The notes under the pieces: generated by a model
What the model was told of the DNA's origin: nothing
The model's database searches: none
The model's input: only the letters and a program-made list of their open reading frames with translations
Source: Glutinoglossum americanum
Taxonomy: Eukaryota > Ascomycota > Geoglossomycetes > Geoglossales > Geoglossaceae
Assembly (NCBI GenBank): GCA_020080175.1
Contig: JAGHQL010000056.1
Coordinates: forward strand, 62,001 to 126,000
Length of the DNA stretch: 64,000 nt
Reading direction: 5' to 3'
Part shown: positions 21,301-32,288 of the stretch, in pieces
Position numbering within the stretch: the first letter of the stretch is position 1
How the letters are laid out: every line of letters starts with the position of its first letter
Position numbers and translations under genes: made by a program

Positions 21301-22042
21301 ACTAATTGCGAAGAGCCTCCAAGGTCTAGCAAATATGTCGTCCTTCGGCGCAAAGGAGTCTTGGATGGAGCCTATGAATCGGTTTCTCACCGCCCACCGA
21401 CAACGCTTCAAGGGGTTTATTGATACTATCTGTTCTGTTTCTCCAGAGTATGATCCTTCGTCTGCCATACCGCCATCTTACGCAACCCCTAGGACGATAC
21501 TAGCAAGACTACCACCGACCTCACGTGAAGGATTTCCTTCGCTACCGTATCTAATCGACCATGCTCGCACTTTCGCTGAGCTGGTTACGCTGTGGCTAGA
21601 CTACCCAGCACGAATTAGTGATCAGCGGGATATAGACGGTGATATTTTGAGATTTCACGAATTATGTGTCGCCTTACAGCGACGGACCAAAGAATGCTTG
21701 GCAAAGGCGGAACAAGCAGAAAGACCGAGCAGCCGCTATTCATTCAAATGGGAAGAACTCCTCGAGCAGCTGGAGAGCCGTCCTCCAACTCAGGCGCACA
21801 AGCCTTCATTCTCCCTATTTCCAAGGCAGTCAAATAATCTTTCGGCGTCCCAAGACTGGGCCCGGCTTGGTGGTCGCTTCGAGGAAACCGAGAAGAGTGC
21901 ACCCGAGATCGGTATCAACCACAAGCCCGAAGGCCCCACCAAGCACAAACTGAGCGGCCTTGTAGGCGGGTTCAGAAGGAAGGCGAAGAGAGGGCTGACA
22001 ACATCGTCAGAAGACGCAGATGAGGGGAGTCTAAACCCGTAA
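18365..22042 (+). CDS. Ras-family GTPase-activating protein, Bud2/Cla2-like (PH-C2-RasGAP)
   Basis: Exons 18365-21218 and 21267-22042 give about 1209 aa. The domain order fits Bud2, the GAP for the Rsr1/Bud1 polarity GTPase: a Ser/Pro-rich N-terminus, PH-like segments (~240-480), a C2 domain (~545-700; SLSLRIVEAKLRH, YFCEVWLDGEVRARTM, NPFWREDYEF) and a RasGAP domain (~815-1070). The RasGAP has the arginine finger (LLFRGNSLLTKSLD) and the signature SGFLFLRFFCPAVLNPKLF. The intron falls just after that signature, and the frame resumes with DHPQPKAQRTLTLIAKSLQG. The start is uncertain: an upstream exon 18213-18403 could join in phase at 18499 and replace the 18365 start. Confidence 0.83.
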
Positions 22043-25000
22043 GATGAAGCGGGTAAGCGCTCTATTTGTTAACGGTGTTATATCTTCCTTAGAGGCTGGG
22101 AGGGGTATGCTGGAAGGCCGTTTGTGACTTGGTTGTGAATTTTTTGCTCTTGCTGCTATGTGGATGTTGTGGATGTATATGAAGCGGAAACGGGAACACT
22201 CTAAGCTCAGCCTCCCGAGGGCTGCGATATCTAGCTAGCTAGTCGTTTGTAGTGGTATAGAAAAAGGATTTTTTTACTACTTCCTACTGATCTCCTTATG
22301 CCCCATGAAAAGCTTTGCCACAGTCACGGTACACTACACATGGTCGGCTATTTCACCCAGCTTGGGCTCAAAAGGATGTCAATCTTGTGCAACGCGTCTA
22401 CCAAGACGAAAACAGAAGGATGTATACCCAAAGATGATAGGGTAAGGCCTAATGGATTGTGAACACACTATCACGAGGTCTTCAAAAAAAAGTTCTGCTC
22501 GGTCGTGATATTGGGGGGTTGGTCCTTTGAGGGCCAACTATCGGGGACAACAGCGACAGAGACAACTTTCGTACATTCAGAAGAGTCATCACTACTAGCA
22601 ACCCGCGTGAAGTAGCCGCAAAAATAGGGGTACACTTTCCACCCATGGCCTTGGCTTCCGATTTCCCTCCGATTTCCCTCTGTGATATTATCCGATATGA
22701 GCGTTATGGCCTCAGGCCAATATTTTTTTTTCCATCAGCAAGGCACCGCTGGCCCTGGGGACTGGCTCATTGCGTCGTCCAACAATTTCGCCGGTCATCC
22801 GAGATGCGTCGCCAAGTGCCTAAGTCAACCAGGGTGCGCGGATCCATCCCCGGAGGCTTGTCGTCCAGAGGAGCATATACAAGAGGGCTCCGCACGGCAG
22901 GAGGCATTTGGCCGTTATTCTTATCTCGGGGGAAATCAGCATGTTTCAACCAGATCGAGGTACGGGATGGAGGAAGGCGGGGTGTCTTATCCCGACATGG
23001 AATATATGTATAAATATGACAAAGGAAGATGCAATCTGCGTTGCGGCATTCAGGCTGTTATAGAGGTGATATGAGAACGGGAAAAGGTACGCCTCCTCAC
23101 CGCCCAGGGCGGCGTCTTCAGGGCGAAAACCCCCCTGATCTTCTAGAGCAGCTGTGCAGTGCGTAGTACTTGCGTGAGCTAGTCGCCAATCCTCAGGATG
23201 AAATCCAGCACGCATGCGGGAGAACAGCCGTATCGACGATAAGCTCGGGGACCCCAATGGCCATAACACGAAACAAACTTCCGGTTCCCGCGGATCTGCA
23301 CTTGCGCCGGGTACGCTCCGCTAGTTTTAGGCTCGGGCCCGCATTTTCCCTGGATCCACGGCTTCGCAAAATACGCGGGGGGGAGGGTATATGTGCGGTG
23401 TTGTGCGCAATCCGGTTGGAATATTCGAGATGTTGGAAAGAAGGAAAAAAACAGATGTGTGTTCCCGTTGCTATTCAGGGTTTCTTATGGCTGGGGGCTA
23501 TCTCGAACATCTTGGGATAAACGGTCGTCTCCCGGCTTCTAGTGTCGAACGGGGGCTAGCGTTAGCTCCCGCACGGATCCGACGCGGGGGTTGCGAAGAT
23601 CTGCAGAACAGCTCCCGGAGTCGTTTCGTGCTTTTCTTATGGTGGCCGTTGGGGTCTTGGACTGCGTGTTCCTGACTAGGACCGTACTATAGCACGCGAG
23701 GTTCTGATCGTTGGGGTCCATCTATAAACAACACCAATCTTGTCTCTGCAGAGCCGAGCGAGGCTGGGTAGCCACCAAGCAAATCTGACATCAGGCTAGC
23801 GTCGGGCTGTATATCCGCATAGGGAGGAGGATGTATCGATGAAGGGGGATAGTGTGGTATGTGAAGCTCTGGGTGTTCTGGGAAACACCGTGAGTCCAGA
23901 GGGGGCCCTACATCTTGGTCTGCCATTGCACCAGAACAGCTTCGCCTGGAAATAGAGTGAATCAACTGGGCCTACGTTATGCTCTCTCGATGGTTGAGCT
24001 TCAGGTGGGGTCGGCGATTGTCGACTTGCTAGTTTACTGGATGGAATAAGCCGAGAACATATTGAAGATTCATCTATTTCTGTAGATTGCACTCCATACG
24101 AACATTTAGGATTCCTAGTGCTGCTCTTGGCTACAAGCAGCTTCTATTGGTTCTACCAATGGAGTCGCGACAACAAGGCAAGGTGAGCTATCCTAAGAAG
24201 GGGCTGAGGGAATGCCAACCCTGGCTGAATGCTTTGCAGCATGCGATGCGACCGAACCAGCGCGTTCCCAACTAGGTCTTGCGAGATTGCGGGGAAACGA
24301 GCCAAACAGAGGAACCCCGGGGTTCCTTGGGCGGTTCCGTTCGATGCGCGCCGTCCAGAGCACGGACAACGCGCATAAGGCGCACAGTCCGTATGGTCGG
24401 GACATCAGCAGACAAAGTATCTTGGCAAGTGGACATTACGGCGAGAAGAAGTCACCACAGCCAGCCTCACGAGACGGGGTGACCGCACCTTCGATCTAGA
24501 ACCGTTCCTGCAGTACTTCGCTGCTTTCGCACTCGTCACGCACACTCGTCTCCAGCATCCCCAGGGCTGGATTCGGCGCGTGCGATAGCCTCTTGTCACG
24601 ACAGAACGGCGGTGTAATCCGCGAAGATTTAACTCTAGATCCTTCAGCTATCGAAGGCCAGCCTTCGCCCTTGGCATCGCAGCAATGACGGTGCTGCTTA
24701 GAAGATCAGCCATGAGATGATATGGCGCCACGCATCTCGCTGAGCCAAGCATCGATCCATCCATAGGAGCATTATTGGACGAGCACGTTGTTTCTCCTTC
24801 GGATTGTCAAGAGGTATTGTGATTACCAAAACGCGCCACGCAAGTTGCCTCTGCAGGCGCGCGACATTGGCAAGACGTCATTACGTGAAAAGTTTTCTTT
24901 GACTGCTCCAAGAATACAAGACAAAAGTGCGTAAAAAGTGTGTAACAGGCGACGGTCGCGACTGGATGGCAAAGTCCTCTCGCTTCCCAGCACTGAAATC

Positions 25001-26224
25001 TCACGATGCCGTTAACTGGAAAGCCCGACTTGGCTGGCACTCGCGAGTTGATCACGCACTGGGATGGCGAACGCACAATTACGAGATGAGAACCGACACT
25101 CGGGCAAAAGCAGCGAGAGCAGCGAAATGACCAAAGCCACACACGCAGTAGATGCTTTGTACAACACATGTAGTAGATTTTGCTTGTGCGCAATCCGAAC
25201 GCTGGATGCGGAATTCCGAGTAGGGAGGTTATTGGAAAAAAAAGAAAAAAAAGAAAGCGAGATGGCCGATAGAGGGCCGTCAGCATGCATTGGAGTGTGG
25301 TTTGATGTTCGAGCGCGGTGTTGACATCGAAAGGATGAGACACAGACACGATGTCTCACCGCGTTCTCGGTCAGCATCCAGCATCCAGAATCCAGCTCCC
25401 AGCGGTTAACGGGGAGAGCGCATGGGTATTTTCCAGGTACGCCACTCGACGGCAGAAGGGAAACTTGGCTCTGTGGGCGATGGTGTCTGGCTCTGGCTAT
25501 GATTCCGACGGCAATGAGGGGAGATGGGAGACTTGGCGGGAACCTGGCCCCGAGAACCAACCGGCCCCGGTTCGCCGCCCTACGGATCTCTCGCGTGCCC
25601 AGTCCGCCCTGCGCGCGTGTGGTTGTCGCAGCTGACCTCATCCCTGTAGCGTTAATATTGAACCCTTGCCGACTTTGGAATCGGGCGAACCGACCCCATC
25701 CACGCACAGCCGGAGTCCATTGCGTCAGACCCCGGCGTCCCCTGGCATTCTGGCTGACCTGGATTTTCCAACCACCCGCCCCATCGCGCTTCAGTTAACG
25801 GCATAGTGACTTCAGTTAATGGAATGGAGGGGAGTTTGTTTGGAATCTGCTGGATGAAAGAGATTTTGCCATGGACTGCATCCACAGCCCCCGTTCTACC
25901 CTCCCCAACGACTATAAGAACCCCCTCGAGACCACGATGTTTCCGACCGCCTTGATCACCATCATCACAAACATCAACCAGCCTCAGTCTACAGCCTTCT
26001 TGACCTAAAAAGTCTCTCATCCAAGACACTCTTGCGTCTTCAAACCACACACACACTTTTGCCTTGAGCCTCACTCGCCTTACTACCGCCTCACGAATAT
26101 CATCAATTCGCTCAAGCTCATCCCTATATAAGGAAGCTCTACGACCGCTCTCTCGCCGGTCCTCAAGTCGTCTCACTACACAAGCCTATCAAAGACACCG
26201 CAAACCCACCTCCAAACAATCACC
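22043..26224. other. 4.2-kb stretch without a recognisable gene
   Basis: Longest gene-free stretch of the left part. Many open frames of 60-230 codons occur on both strands because the DNA is fairly GC-rich. None shows conserved motifs, plausible exon joins or consistent composition. The final 350 bp, with CT-rich leader sequence, is the DUF3602 promoter. I see no tRNA, rRNA or transposon ends. It could hold a long non-coding RNA or the remains of a lost gene. Confidence 0.45.
26125..26132 (+). promoter_or_regulatory. TATA box of DUF3602 gene
   Basis: TATATAAG lies 93 bp upstream of the ATG at 26225 and is followed by a C/T/A-rich leader ending CAATCACCATG. This fits a highly expressed fungal gene. 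Confidence 0.55.
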
Positions 26225-26662
26225 ATGAGCTACACTGTCGCCGAGCCTCTTCCATCCGTCCCTGCCACCAACTACATCCACGGTGGCCGTGGTGGCGCTG
26301 GCAACTACCGCCGCGTCGACCCTACCAAGAGCGCATCCGCTCCCCTTCCTACCAGCCGTCCCATCTCCATCGACAGCCACAGGTCCACTGCGAGCGGCGT
26401 CTACTCTTGCGGCCGCGGCGGCGCCGGCAACATGCACGCCGGCTCCGAGCGCGCCATATTCAGCTTCGACGAGGAGATCAAGCGCGAGCGTGTCCGCGAG
26501 GAAGGCGCGGCGCCCATCTACCACGTCGGCCGTGGTGGTGCCGGCAACTTCGCGAAGAGAGATGGGGGCGATGACAACGCCAGCCGATACAGCAGCGAGA
26601 GCACCCGGAGCGGAATCGAACAGCTCTGGGGGAAGCTCAGCGGGACATTCTCGAGATCATAA
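26225..26662 (+). CDS. DUF3602 protein with GRGGAGN repeats
   Basis: Intronless 145-aa protein. It carries three copies of the DUF3602 hallmark (HGGRGGAGNY at ~19, CGRGGAGNM at ~63, VGRGGAGNF at ~107), spaced about 44 residues apart, in a hydrophilic, probably disordered chain. Members occur widely in filamentous fungi, often stress- or development-induced; the molecular function is unknown. Codon use is strongly C-ending compared with neighbours, and there is a TATA box, so expression is probably high. Confidence 0.88.
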   Translation: MSYTVAEPLPSVPATNYIHGGRGGAGNYRRVDPTKSASAPLPTSRPISIDSHRSTASGVYSCGRGGAGNMHAGSERAIFSFDEEIKRERVREEGAAPIYHVGRGGAGNFAKRDGGDDNASRYSSESTRSGIEQLWGKLSGTFSRS

Positions 26663-26807
26663 TGTGTGGACACTATTTTGGTTTCTCCTGTCGATTATTG
26701 ATTCCCTATCGCTTTTGTCTCCTTGCGTGCTAGGCAACCGGTCCTCTCGCACAGGCATCTACTGCTTTCCTTCTACATTACATTGATTTACTAGTGGCGT
26801 CGAGGGT

Positions 26808-26840
26808 GTTGCTGCTGCTGTTGTTGTTGTTGTTGTCGCT
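26808..26840 (+). repeat. TTG/CTG microsatellite
   Basis: About 11 triplets of TGC/TTG type downstream of the DUF3602 stop codon. Confidence 0.8.
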
Positions 26841-27322
26841 GTGGAATACCATCCTTACTATGTTTTTTTTTTTTTTCTTTCTTTCTTTTCACGTCTCCTT
26901 ACGAGTATATAGGGGTTTTCTAATGGCAGGGTTTTCTAAGGGGCATGGAAAAGTTAAAAAAAAGAGAATAATTATGTTAAACGCTACATCATCGCATCAT
27001 TATATCACTCCTCTCAAAGTCTCCTACTTGCGGAAAAATGGTCTCGAGGAATATCGCTACTCTGGCACATGCTTAGCGGGAATTTTTTTGGTTTCTTTTA
27101 AAACTAAGAGAGCATAGCCCCGGCCAAAGAGAGATGGCTCGCTGCAACAGAGGTTCCTTTATCTTAAAAAATACCATAGCCTTAATATGAAACAGTCGAC
27201 CTGTTCGAGCACGTTTGTCCCCCATATTTGGAAACTGTGCACCTTGATCTACCCGGCTCCCCTTTTCCACGCGTAGGGCTAGATTTATTGTTCCGCCTAC
27301 TAGAGTACTATTTTACATTGCG

Positions 27323-27352
27323 TGTTGTTGTTGTTGTTGTTGTTGTTGTTGT
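27323..27352 (+). repeat. TTG microsatellite
   Basis: About ten uninterrupted TTG triplets in the DUF3602-arp1 intergenic region. Confidence 0.85.
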
Positions 27353-28005
27353 AGGTAGCCATCGTTTGAAATTCTGCCGCGCTGCCGCGCGAACCATGAA
27401 CGCCAGGGGTGTGTGTGAGGGTATGTAGATAGTCTGAGGTAATGCGCCGGTTCATCCTAACATGACATTGTCACCGGAACAACTTCGCGGGAAAAAAAAA
27501 GGAAAAACGGAAAATTAGGGGAAGAAAAAAAACGAATGATAAAATTTCTTTTATTTCCAAGCACCACGCGCTCATTTGGTTGGCCGTAGCTCGTGCGCAT
27601 CAACATGCCGTAGTGCCACAGCATAACCTTAAAGTAGCTTAATATTTGGTAACAGAAACTCCCCGAAAATGCGGGGAAAGCGACGGCACAAGAAAAAAAT
27701 TTTTTTTTGTTTGTTTCCTGACGGCGCAGGAGCCGGAAACCGACGTCAAATGTCCCGTGAACCACTGCAGCCTGAATCTTTGCGCACGCACGTCAAAGAG
27801 GAACGGGATCGATTCCCGGGCGAACGAGGTTCGAAGTTTGGGGCGAAGCAGGGTCGAGCGGCCCGGGGAGATGCATGCAGGACTAGGACGTGAAGAAGTT
27901 GAAGACTGAAGAAAAATTTTCGCGGATTTCGGGAGGCGGTTGGCGACATGGACGGATTGAGATTGGTCACTAGGAGAAAGGGGACGTTCCTTTGTATTCC
28001 CCCAA

Positions 28006-29405
28006 CTAAGAGAATTTCGTGTGGATGATTTCTGGGTTCTCGTGCCAGTCGTCGATACTGACCCACATCTGAGTTGGAGAGATTTGTTAGCGCTCAACCG
28101 CCAGTCTCTTCGTCCGCCATATCGACAAAGGCCCCTTTGAGGAGGGAAGAATTACCTTTCTAAATGTGCTTAAACCCGCTAATATACTGCCGCCGATCCA
28201 TGTGCTATACTTTCTCTCCGGAGGCGCAAAGATTTTGATCCGCATGTCCTTAACCGCTAATCGCTGAACCTCATGTAAGAGCCGGTCTCCGAAGCCCTTG
28301 GTCAGCGTCGAGCCGCCCGAGAGGACGATGTTGCCAAACAACGCCGTACGTAGGTCCATATCGGTGCGGTTGATGGCGTCAACGATGATCTGGTGGATAC
28401 CTGGGTATTCAAGCCCGATAATTTCAGGGTCAAAGAGAATTTCTGGGGCACGGAATCGCTCTGATCCTACCTGGCAATTTGAAGACGCGTTAGTGACGTT
28501 TTTTTGAGGGGCCTTGGCCCTTCTAGATGGGTGAGTTGCGAAGCTTGATACGTACTTTTAAAACGTTTCCATCCGGTAGTTTATAATCCACAATCCTGCC
28601 ATCTCCTTTGCTCCCGGGGCCTTGCCAGTCTTTCTCCTCCTTCCTGGGGTCCAGCGCCACATAACCAGTCTTTTCTTTGATTTGCCTTACGACTTCTTTC
28701 TCCGCACTGGTATGAAATACATAACCGCTCTTTCTCAGCAGCGTCTGCAAGTATTCCGTCACGTCTCGTCCCGCAACGTCTATCCGCCTTATACTACTTG
28801 GCATTGCAAATCCCTCATAGACGGGCACAGCGTGTGATACGCCATCACCAGAATCGAGCACAATACCCGTCGTTCGGCCTGAGGCATACAATGAGAGGAC
28901 TGCTTGAATGGAGCCGTAGAGGGCCGGAACGTTGAAGGTCTCGAAGAGAATTTGCGCAGCAGTCTCGCGATTTGTCCGAGGATTGAGTGGTGCTTCTGTT
29001 AGCAGGACTGGATGCTGAATGATCGTTGATGTACTAATCAGCCATAGATCCATATCTTAAGGGGTTTAGTGTTTCTCAAGTGTCCAAGGCAAATCATACC
29101 TCCTCACTCAGCGTCTTTAGCTCCTCATTATACACGAAATTCCATATTCTTTCCATATCATCCCAATCCGTCACTATCCCATGTTCCAGAGGATACTTTA
29201 TCTTCAGCAGCCCTCGTAGCTCCTGTGCCCGCTGTCCGATGAATACATCCCCTTCCAAGCTCCCCGCGAGCACTCGTAGATGTTTTGGCCGGCCTACAAA
29301 CGAAGGGAAATAGCACTTCGGGAGATCGTCGCCAGCAAACCCGGCTCGAATAGTTCCGCTTCCATTGTCTAGCACTATCGGTGCATTGTGGAGAGTATCC
29401 GTCAT
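28006..29405 (-). CDS. arp1: Actin-related protein Arp1 (centractin, dynactin filament)
   Basis: Forms the short filament of dynactin, the activator of cytoplasmic dynein; the Neurospora gene is ro-4. Exons on the minus strand are 29100-29405, 28556-29014, 28156-28470 and 28006-28068; each is phase 0, giving 380 aa, the family length. Actin-fold motifs are intact: [20 protein letters not shown] (phosphate loop 1 and sensor), [17 protein letters not shown] (phosphate 2), and [20 protein letters not shown] with [15 protein letters not shown] (adenosine). The Arp1-specific C-terminus [18 protein letters not shown] is a separate last exon. Confidence 0.95.
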
Positions 29406-30290
29406 GGTGTAAAACCACCTAAAGTAGGAGTAGATGTGAAGAAGAGCGAGGAAGTGCAAGAGGCAAGTCGAGACAAGAGAGGGACTCTAGTAGCTTCTAC
29501 TTAAAAACGACTAGTCCTTACAAATAGCCAACCTCACAACAACTTGCGACTTTGCTGTCGATGTATGTTTCGATGTATGTTTCCGTGTCCCTTTTGAAAA
29601 TCTCCGGCAACGCGCATTGGAGCACAGAGACGCGATAAGCGCCAAGATTTTATCGAGCGATCAGGTACATAAAGCTCCTGCTCTCCCGAACTCCACATCA
29701 CCATACTATTGGGCTTCACTTAGCATGTTAGCATGACCACTCGAGATTTCTCGCAATTCTTGCAGGATCCTTTAGTCAGAGGACAGATTCCTTCAGAAGG
29801 GACATCGGGCTATGGTTGAACTCGGCCATCTTTGCTGGAGACGATTGTTTGCGGTTTGCGCTGTTCGGATGCCCCCAGTGCCACAGCAGGCGCCAGACGA
29901 TGCGCAGCCACAGCAGGACAAACCAATAAGTCAAATCGAAGAGCCTTATTCGGCTTCGCGGTGAAGAAAATTGACTATCCGCTGTCGTCTATGTCCCTTC
30001 GTGATTTTGTGTTACTTGTGTCTGGTTAGCCTCACTTTGGTGTTCTTAGCCCCCACGAGTCTGATAACCGCATGAGACACAAGGCTGTTACCTCGAATTC
30101 TTGAGCCTCGAAGCTCAGACGGCTCCCTTTGATGAACTTGCTTAGTCTTTGTGGTCACCGTCGTCCAACCACGACTGCTTGCTAGTTAATCCTAAACAGA
30201 CGCCCTGTCTCCCTCGGTACAACTTCGGCACCTCGCGTCAAACATCCTTCACTACAGCGCTGAGAAGGTACCTCTACTACCACGACCACA
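29406..30290. promoter_or_regulatory. Divergent region, arp1 / Pro-rich gene
   Basis: An 885-bp stretch with the presumed promoters of both genes. No coding signal; a direct repeat of ATGTATGTTTC type occurs near 29565-29585. Confidence 0.4.
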
Positions 30291-30935
30291 ATGCCTCCGG
30301 CTTCGCCTCAAGACACTCCACCCCCGCAACAACCAGAGGAGGCAGACGAAGAAATCCTGTCACCTGCCGCGCGCGCTGAGCGCGATAACCCTCGTCCACC
30401 ACCTCCCGCCGCTCCTCCTACTCCGCCGTTACCGGACCACGCCTATGACTTTGCCCCTCAGTACATACCACAACCTAACCAGCATCAATACGCCACCCAT
30501 AGGCACTCATATGTGCCCCGAGGCCATCCAGATTCCATAAACAATCCTCCACCAGTGATCGTCGTTACACAGCCAACATTCGTCGAGCACATGGTTCCCG
30601 ACCCTCACACATATTTGCAAGGCGATACCCCAGTCCATCCAATGGGGGTCAGGGATCCACACGGTAAAGCTCAGCGCCACCGTAGGGAAATCCTCGTGCA
30701 CTTTACTCTCTGCACCTGCGTTGCGCGCCACGACCCGGACGATCTAGGATGGATTCGGAGAGAATGCATCGGGAGTGCCGATCTAACGGCTGGCCCATTC
30801 AAATGTGATGTTTCTGCCAATGGGGTAATGGCACTTCTTGGTGCTGTGGTTACATGGCCCTTCGTCTGCTGTATAGGGTCTACGTGGGGATTGTGTAGGG
30901 TGTTGTCTGGAGGATGCGACTGTCGGCACAGGTAG
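30291..30935 (+). CDS. Unrecognised Pro-rich protein with a hydrophobic Cys-rich tail
   Basis: Intronless 214-aa frame. The N-terminal half is disordered and rich in Pro and His (ten or more Pro in PRPPPPAAPPTPPLPDHAYD). The C-terminal part has a conserved-looking segment (HFTLCTCVARHDPDDLGWIR), then a hydrophobic stretch (NGVMALLGAVVTWPFVCCIG) ending with Cys pairs and CDCRHR. This layout, a Pro-rich head with a short membrane-inserted Cys-rich tail, resembles small membrane proteins such as the PLAC8 or BRI3 type, but no family signature is clear. The Cys residues could be palmitoylated. I assign no function. Confidence 0.55.
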   Translation: MPPASPQDTPPPQQPEEADEEILSPAARAERDNPRPPPPAAPPTPPLPDHAYDFAPQYIPQPNQHQYATHRHSYVPRGHPDSINNPPPVIVVTQPTFVEHMVPDPHTYLQGDTPVHPMGVRDPHGKAQRHRREILVHFTLCTCVARHDPDDLGWIRRECIGSADLTAGPFKCDVSANGVMALLGAVVTWPFVCCIGSTWGLCRVLSGGCDCRHR

Positions 30936-32288
30936 GGGGGGACGGTGTGGGTGGGAAGCTTTCGACACGGCACAACAATTAATCTAATATACGGGGCGAC
31001 CAGCGATGACATTGTGTACGATATACCGGAATACCAGCGCTCAAAAGTCTATTTGCAGATTCTCATTTCATGAGAAGACACTCGCCGTCCTACGAAAATA
31101 CCTCAATGTCCAGGGCTTTTATCCCGGGGTCGGCCTACCTAGACGCTCCATCCCTCACTAGGGGTAGGTAGTCCATAGGATCTGTCTGGGCGGTTTGACT
31201 TGGCTTGTAGTGGCCTTAGGAGGAGATACCCCTGGGTTACTTTCACTCGTCAAGAAGTAAAGAACCCTTTGATCCTATTCTGTAATTTTCGGCAGGGGGG
31301 AAATAGTTAATCAAAGAATCTTCTAGTAAAGACAGTCTGTCTACAAGCATTTGTGAGGCCAATGCTTTAGCGACGCCATCTCCCATGAAGAGAAGAAAGA
31401 AAAATGCTCTTCCATAAACCTGAACTTTCGAGGACCCACATACAAGACGCGAGGTAATAATGTATTCCTTCACGCAACCCGCTACGGGGTGTATCAATGA
31501 GCAATTTAATGAAGAACGAAGAAGAGAATAAATTTGCTCCCCCTTCTCCTTGCATTCTCTGGGGGCGTTCCTAATGGCTATGGGAGTCCCTCCAGAACAT
31601 ATGCGCCATGCATGACACAACGGCGGCCTTCGGGGGCGCACCCGTGGTCACGGGAGCCCTTCAATCATACACTCTATAGTGAGTGCATCGATGGGTCCTC
31701 ATCTTGGAGGTTACAGTTCAAAAAAAGGGAATTGCGAGCAGCAGCGGCGGTATCACGGCGAGGGCCAATACATATATGGAATGGTAGATCAAGTCTTAAA
31801 ATTCGTGGTATTGTAGTAGTAAACTTTGAAAATCGTGGTGTTTGTAGTAGATGTTCCTTGAAAAAAAAACTATGACGTCGCGAGCGAATCTCATTAATAA
31901 TATTATTTTTCTTCGGATGCTTGTGAGTGCATATATATGCGTACGGAGGGGTCCTGTGCAGAACTGGTGCTAGATAGAAAAACGAGTGGCTGGGGTTGAG
32001 TTGCTTGGCTAGGCGGAAATCGAAGATGGTATCAGTTCTAGCCGCCAGTTGTGTATATAGTCGTAGTGCTTATGTTCTCGTAAAAGGAATGATTAATCTA
32101 TCCGAATGGTACTAGGTCGGGTCCGGCCCGACTCCATTATACGCATAGCTCGGGTGTATATCCCTAGCCATGGAAGCGGCGGCTAGATGCGCCACAGCAT
32201 CCCTATCGCCTATGGACGCAACTATCCAACGTCCCGACCCCCAACAGGACCGCCCAGTGGTATCAATCAAGGGTCGGGAGCAAGATGG
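30936..32288. other. Intergenic between convergent Pro-rich and kinase genes
   Basis: No gene seen. It includes a short tandem duplication (31799-31858) and A/T runs. The minus-strand frame over 31243-31641 lacks conserved features. Confidence 0.45.
31799..31858. repeat. 30-bp tandem duplication with TCGTGGTRTT motif
   Basis: Two diverged 30-bp units, each starting AAAATCGTGGTRTT-like and ending in GTAGTAG-like sequence. The GTGGTATT word also starts the dispersed repeats at 3674 and 9426, and an inverted GTGGTATT-containing stretch lies near 37075-37135. Confidence 0.5.

Larger units (their letters stand above)
26663..28005. other. Intergenic between convergent DUF3602 and arp1 genes
   Basis: No gene seen. 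It contains two TTG microsatellites, a poly-T run near 26862 and several A-runs. The open frames are low-complexity. Confidence 0.45.

Noticed and set aside
24807-25707. Minus-strand frames of 180 and 231 codons
   Set aside because: They overlap each other, have no conserved motif, and GC-rich DNA makes such frames by chance.
31243-31641. 132-codon minus-strand frame
   Set aside because: Composition is irregular and no conserved block or splice signal supports it.
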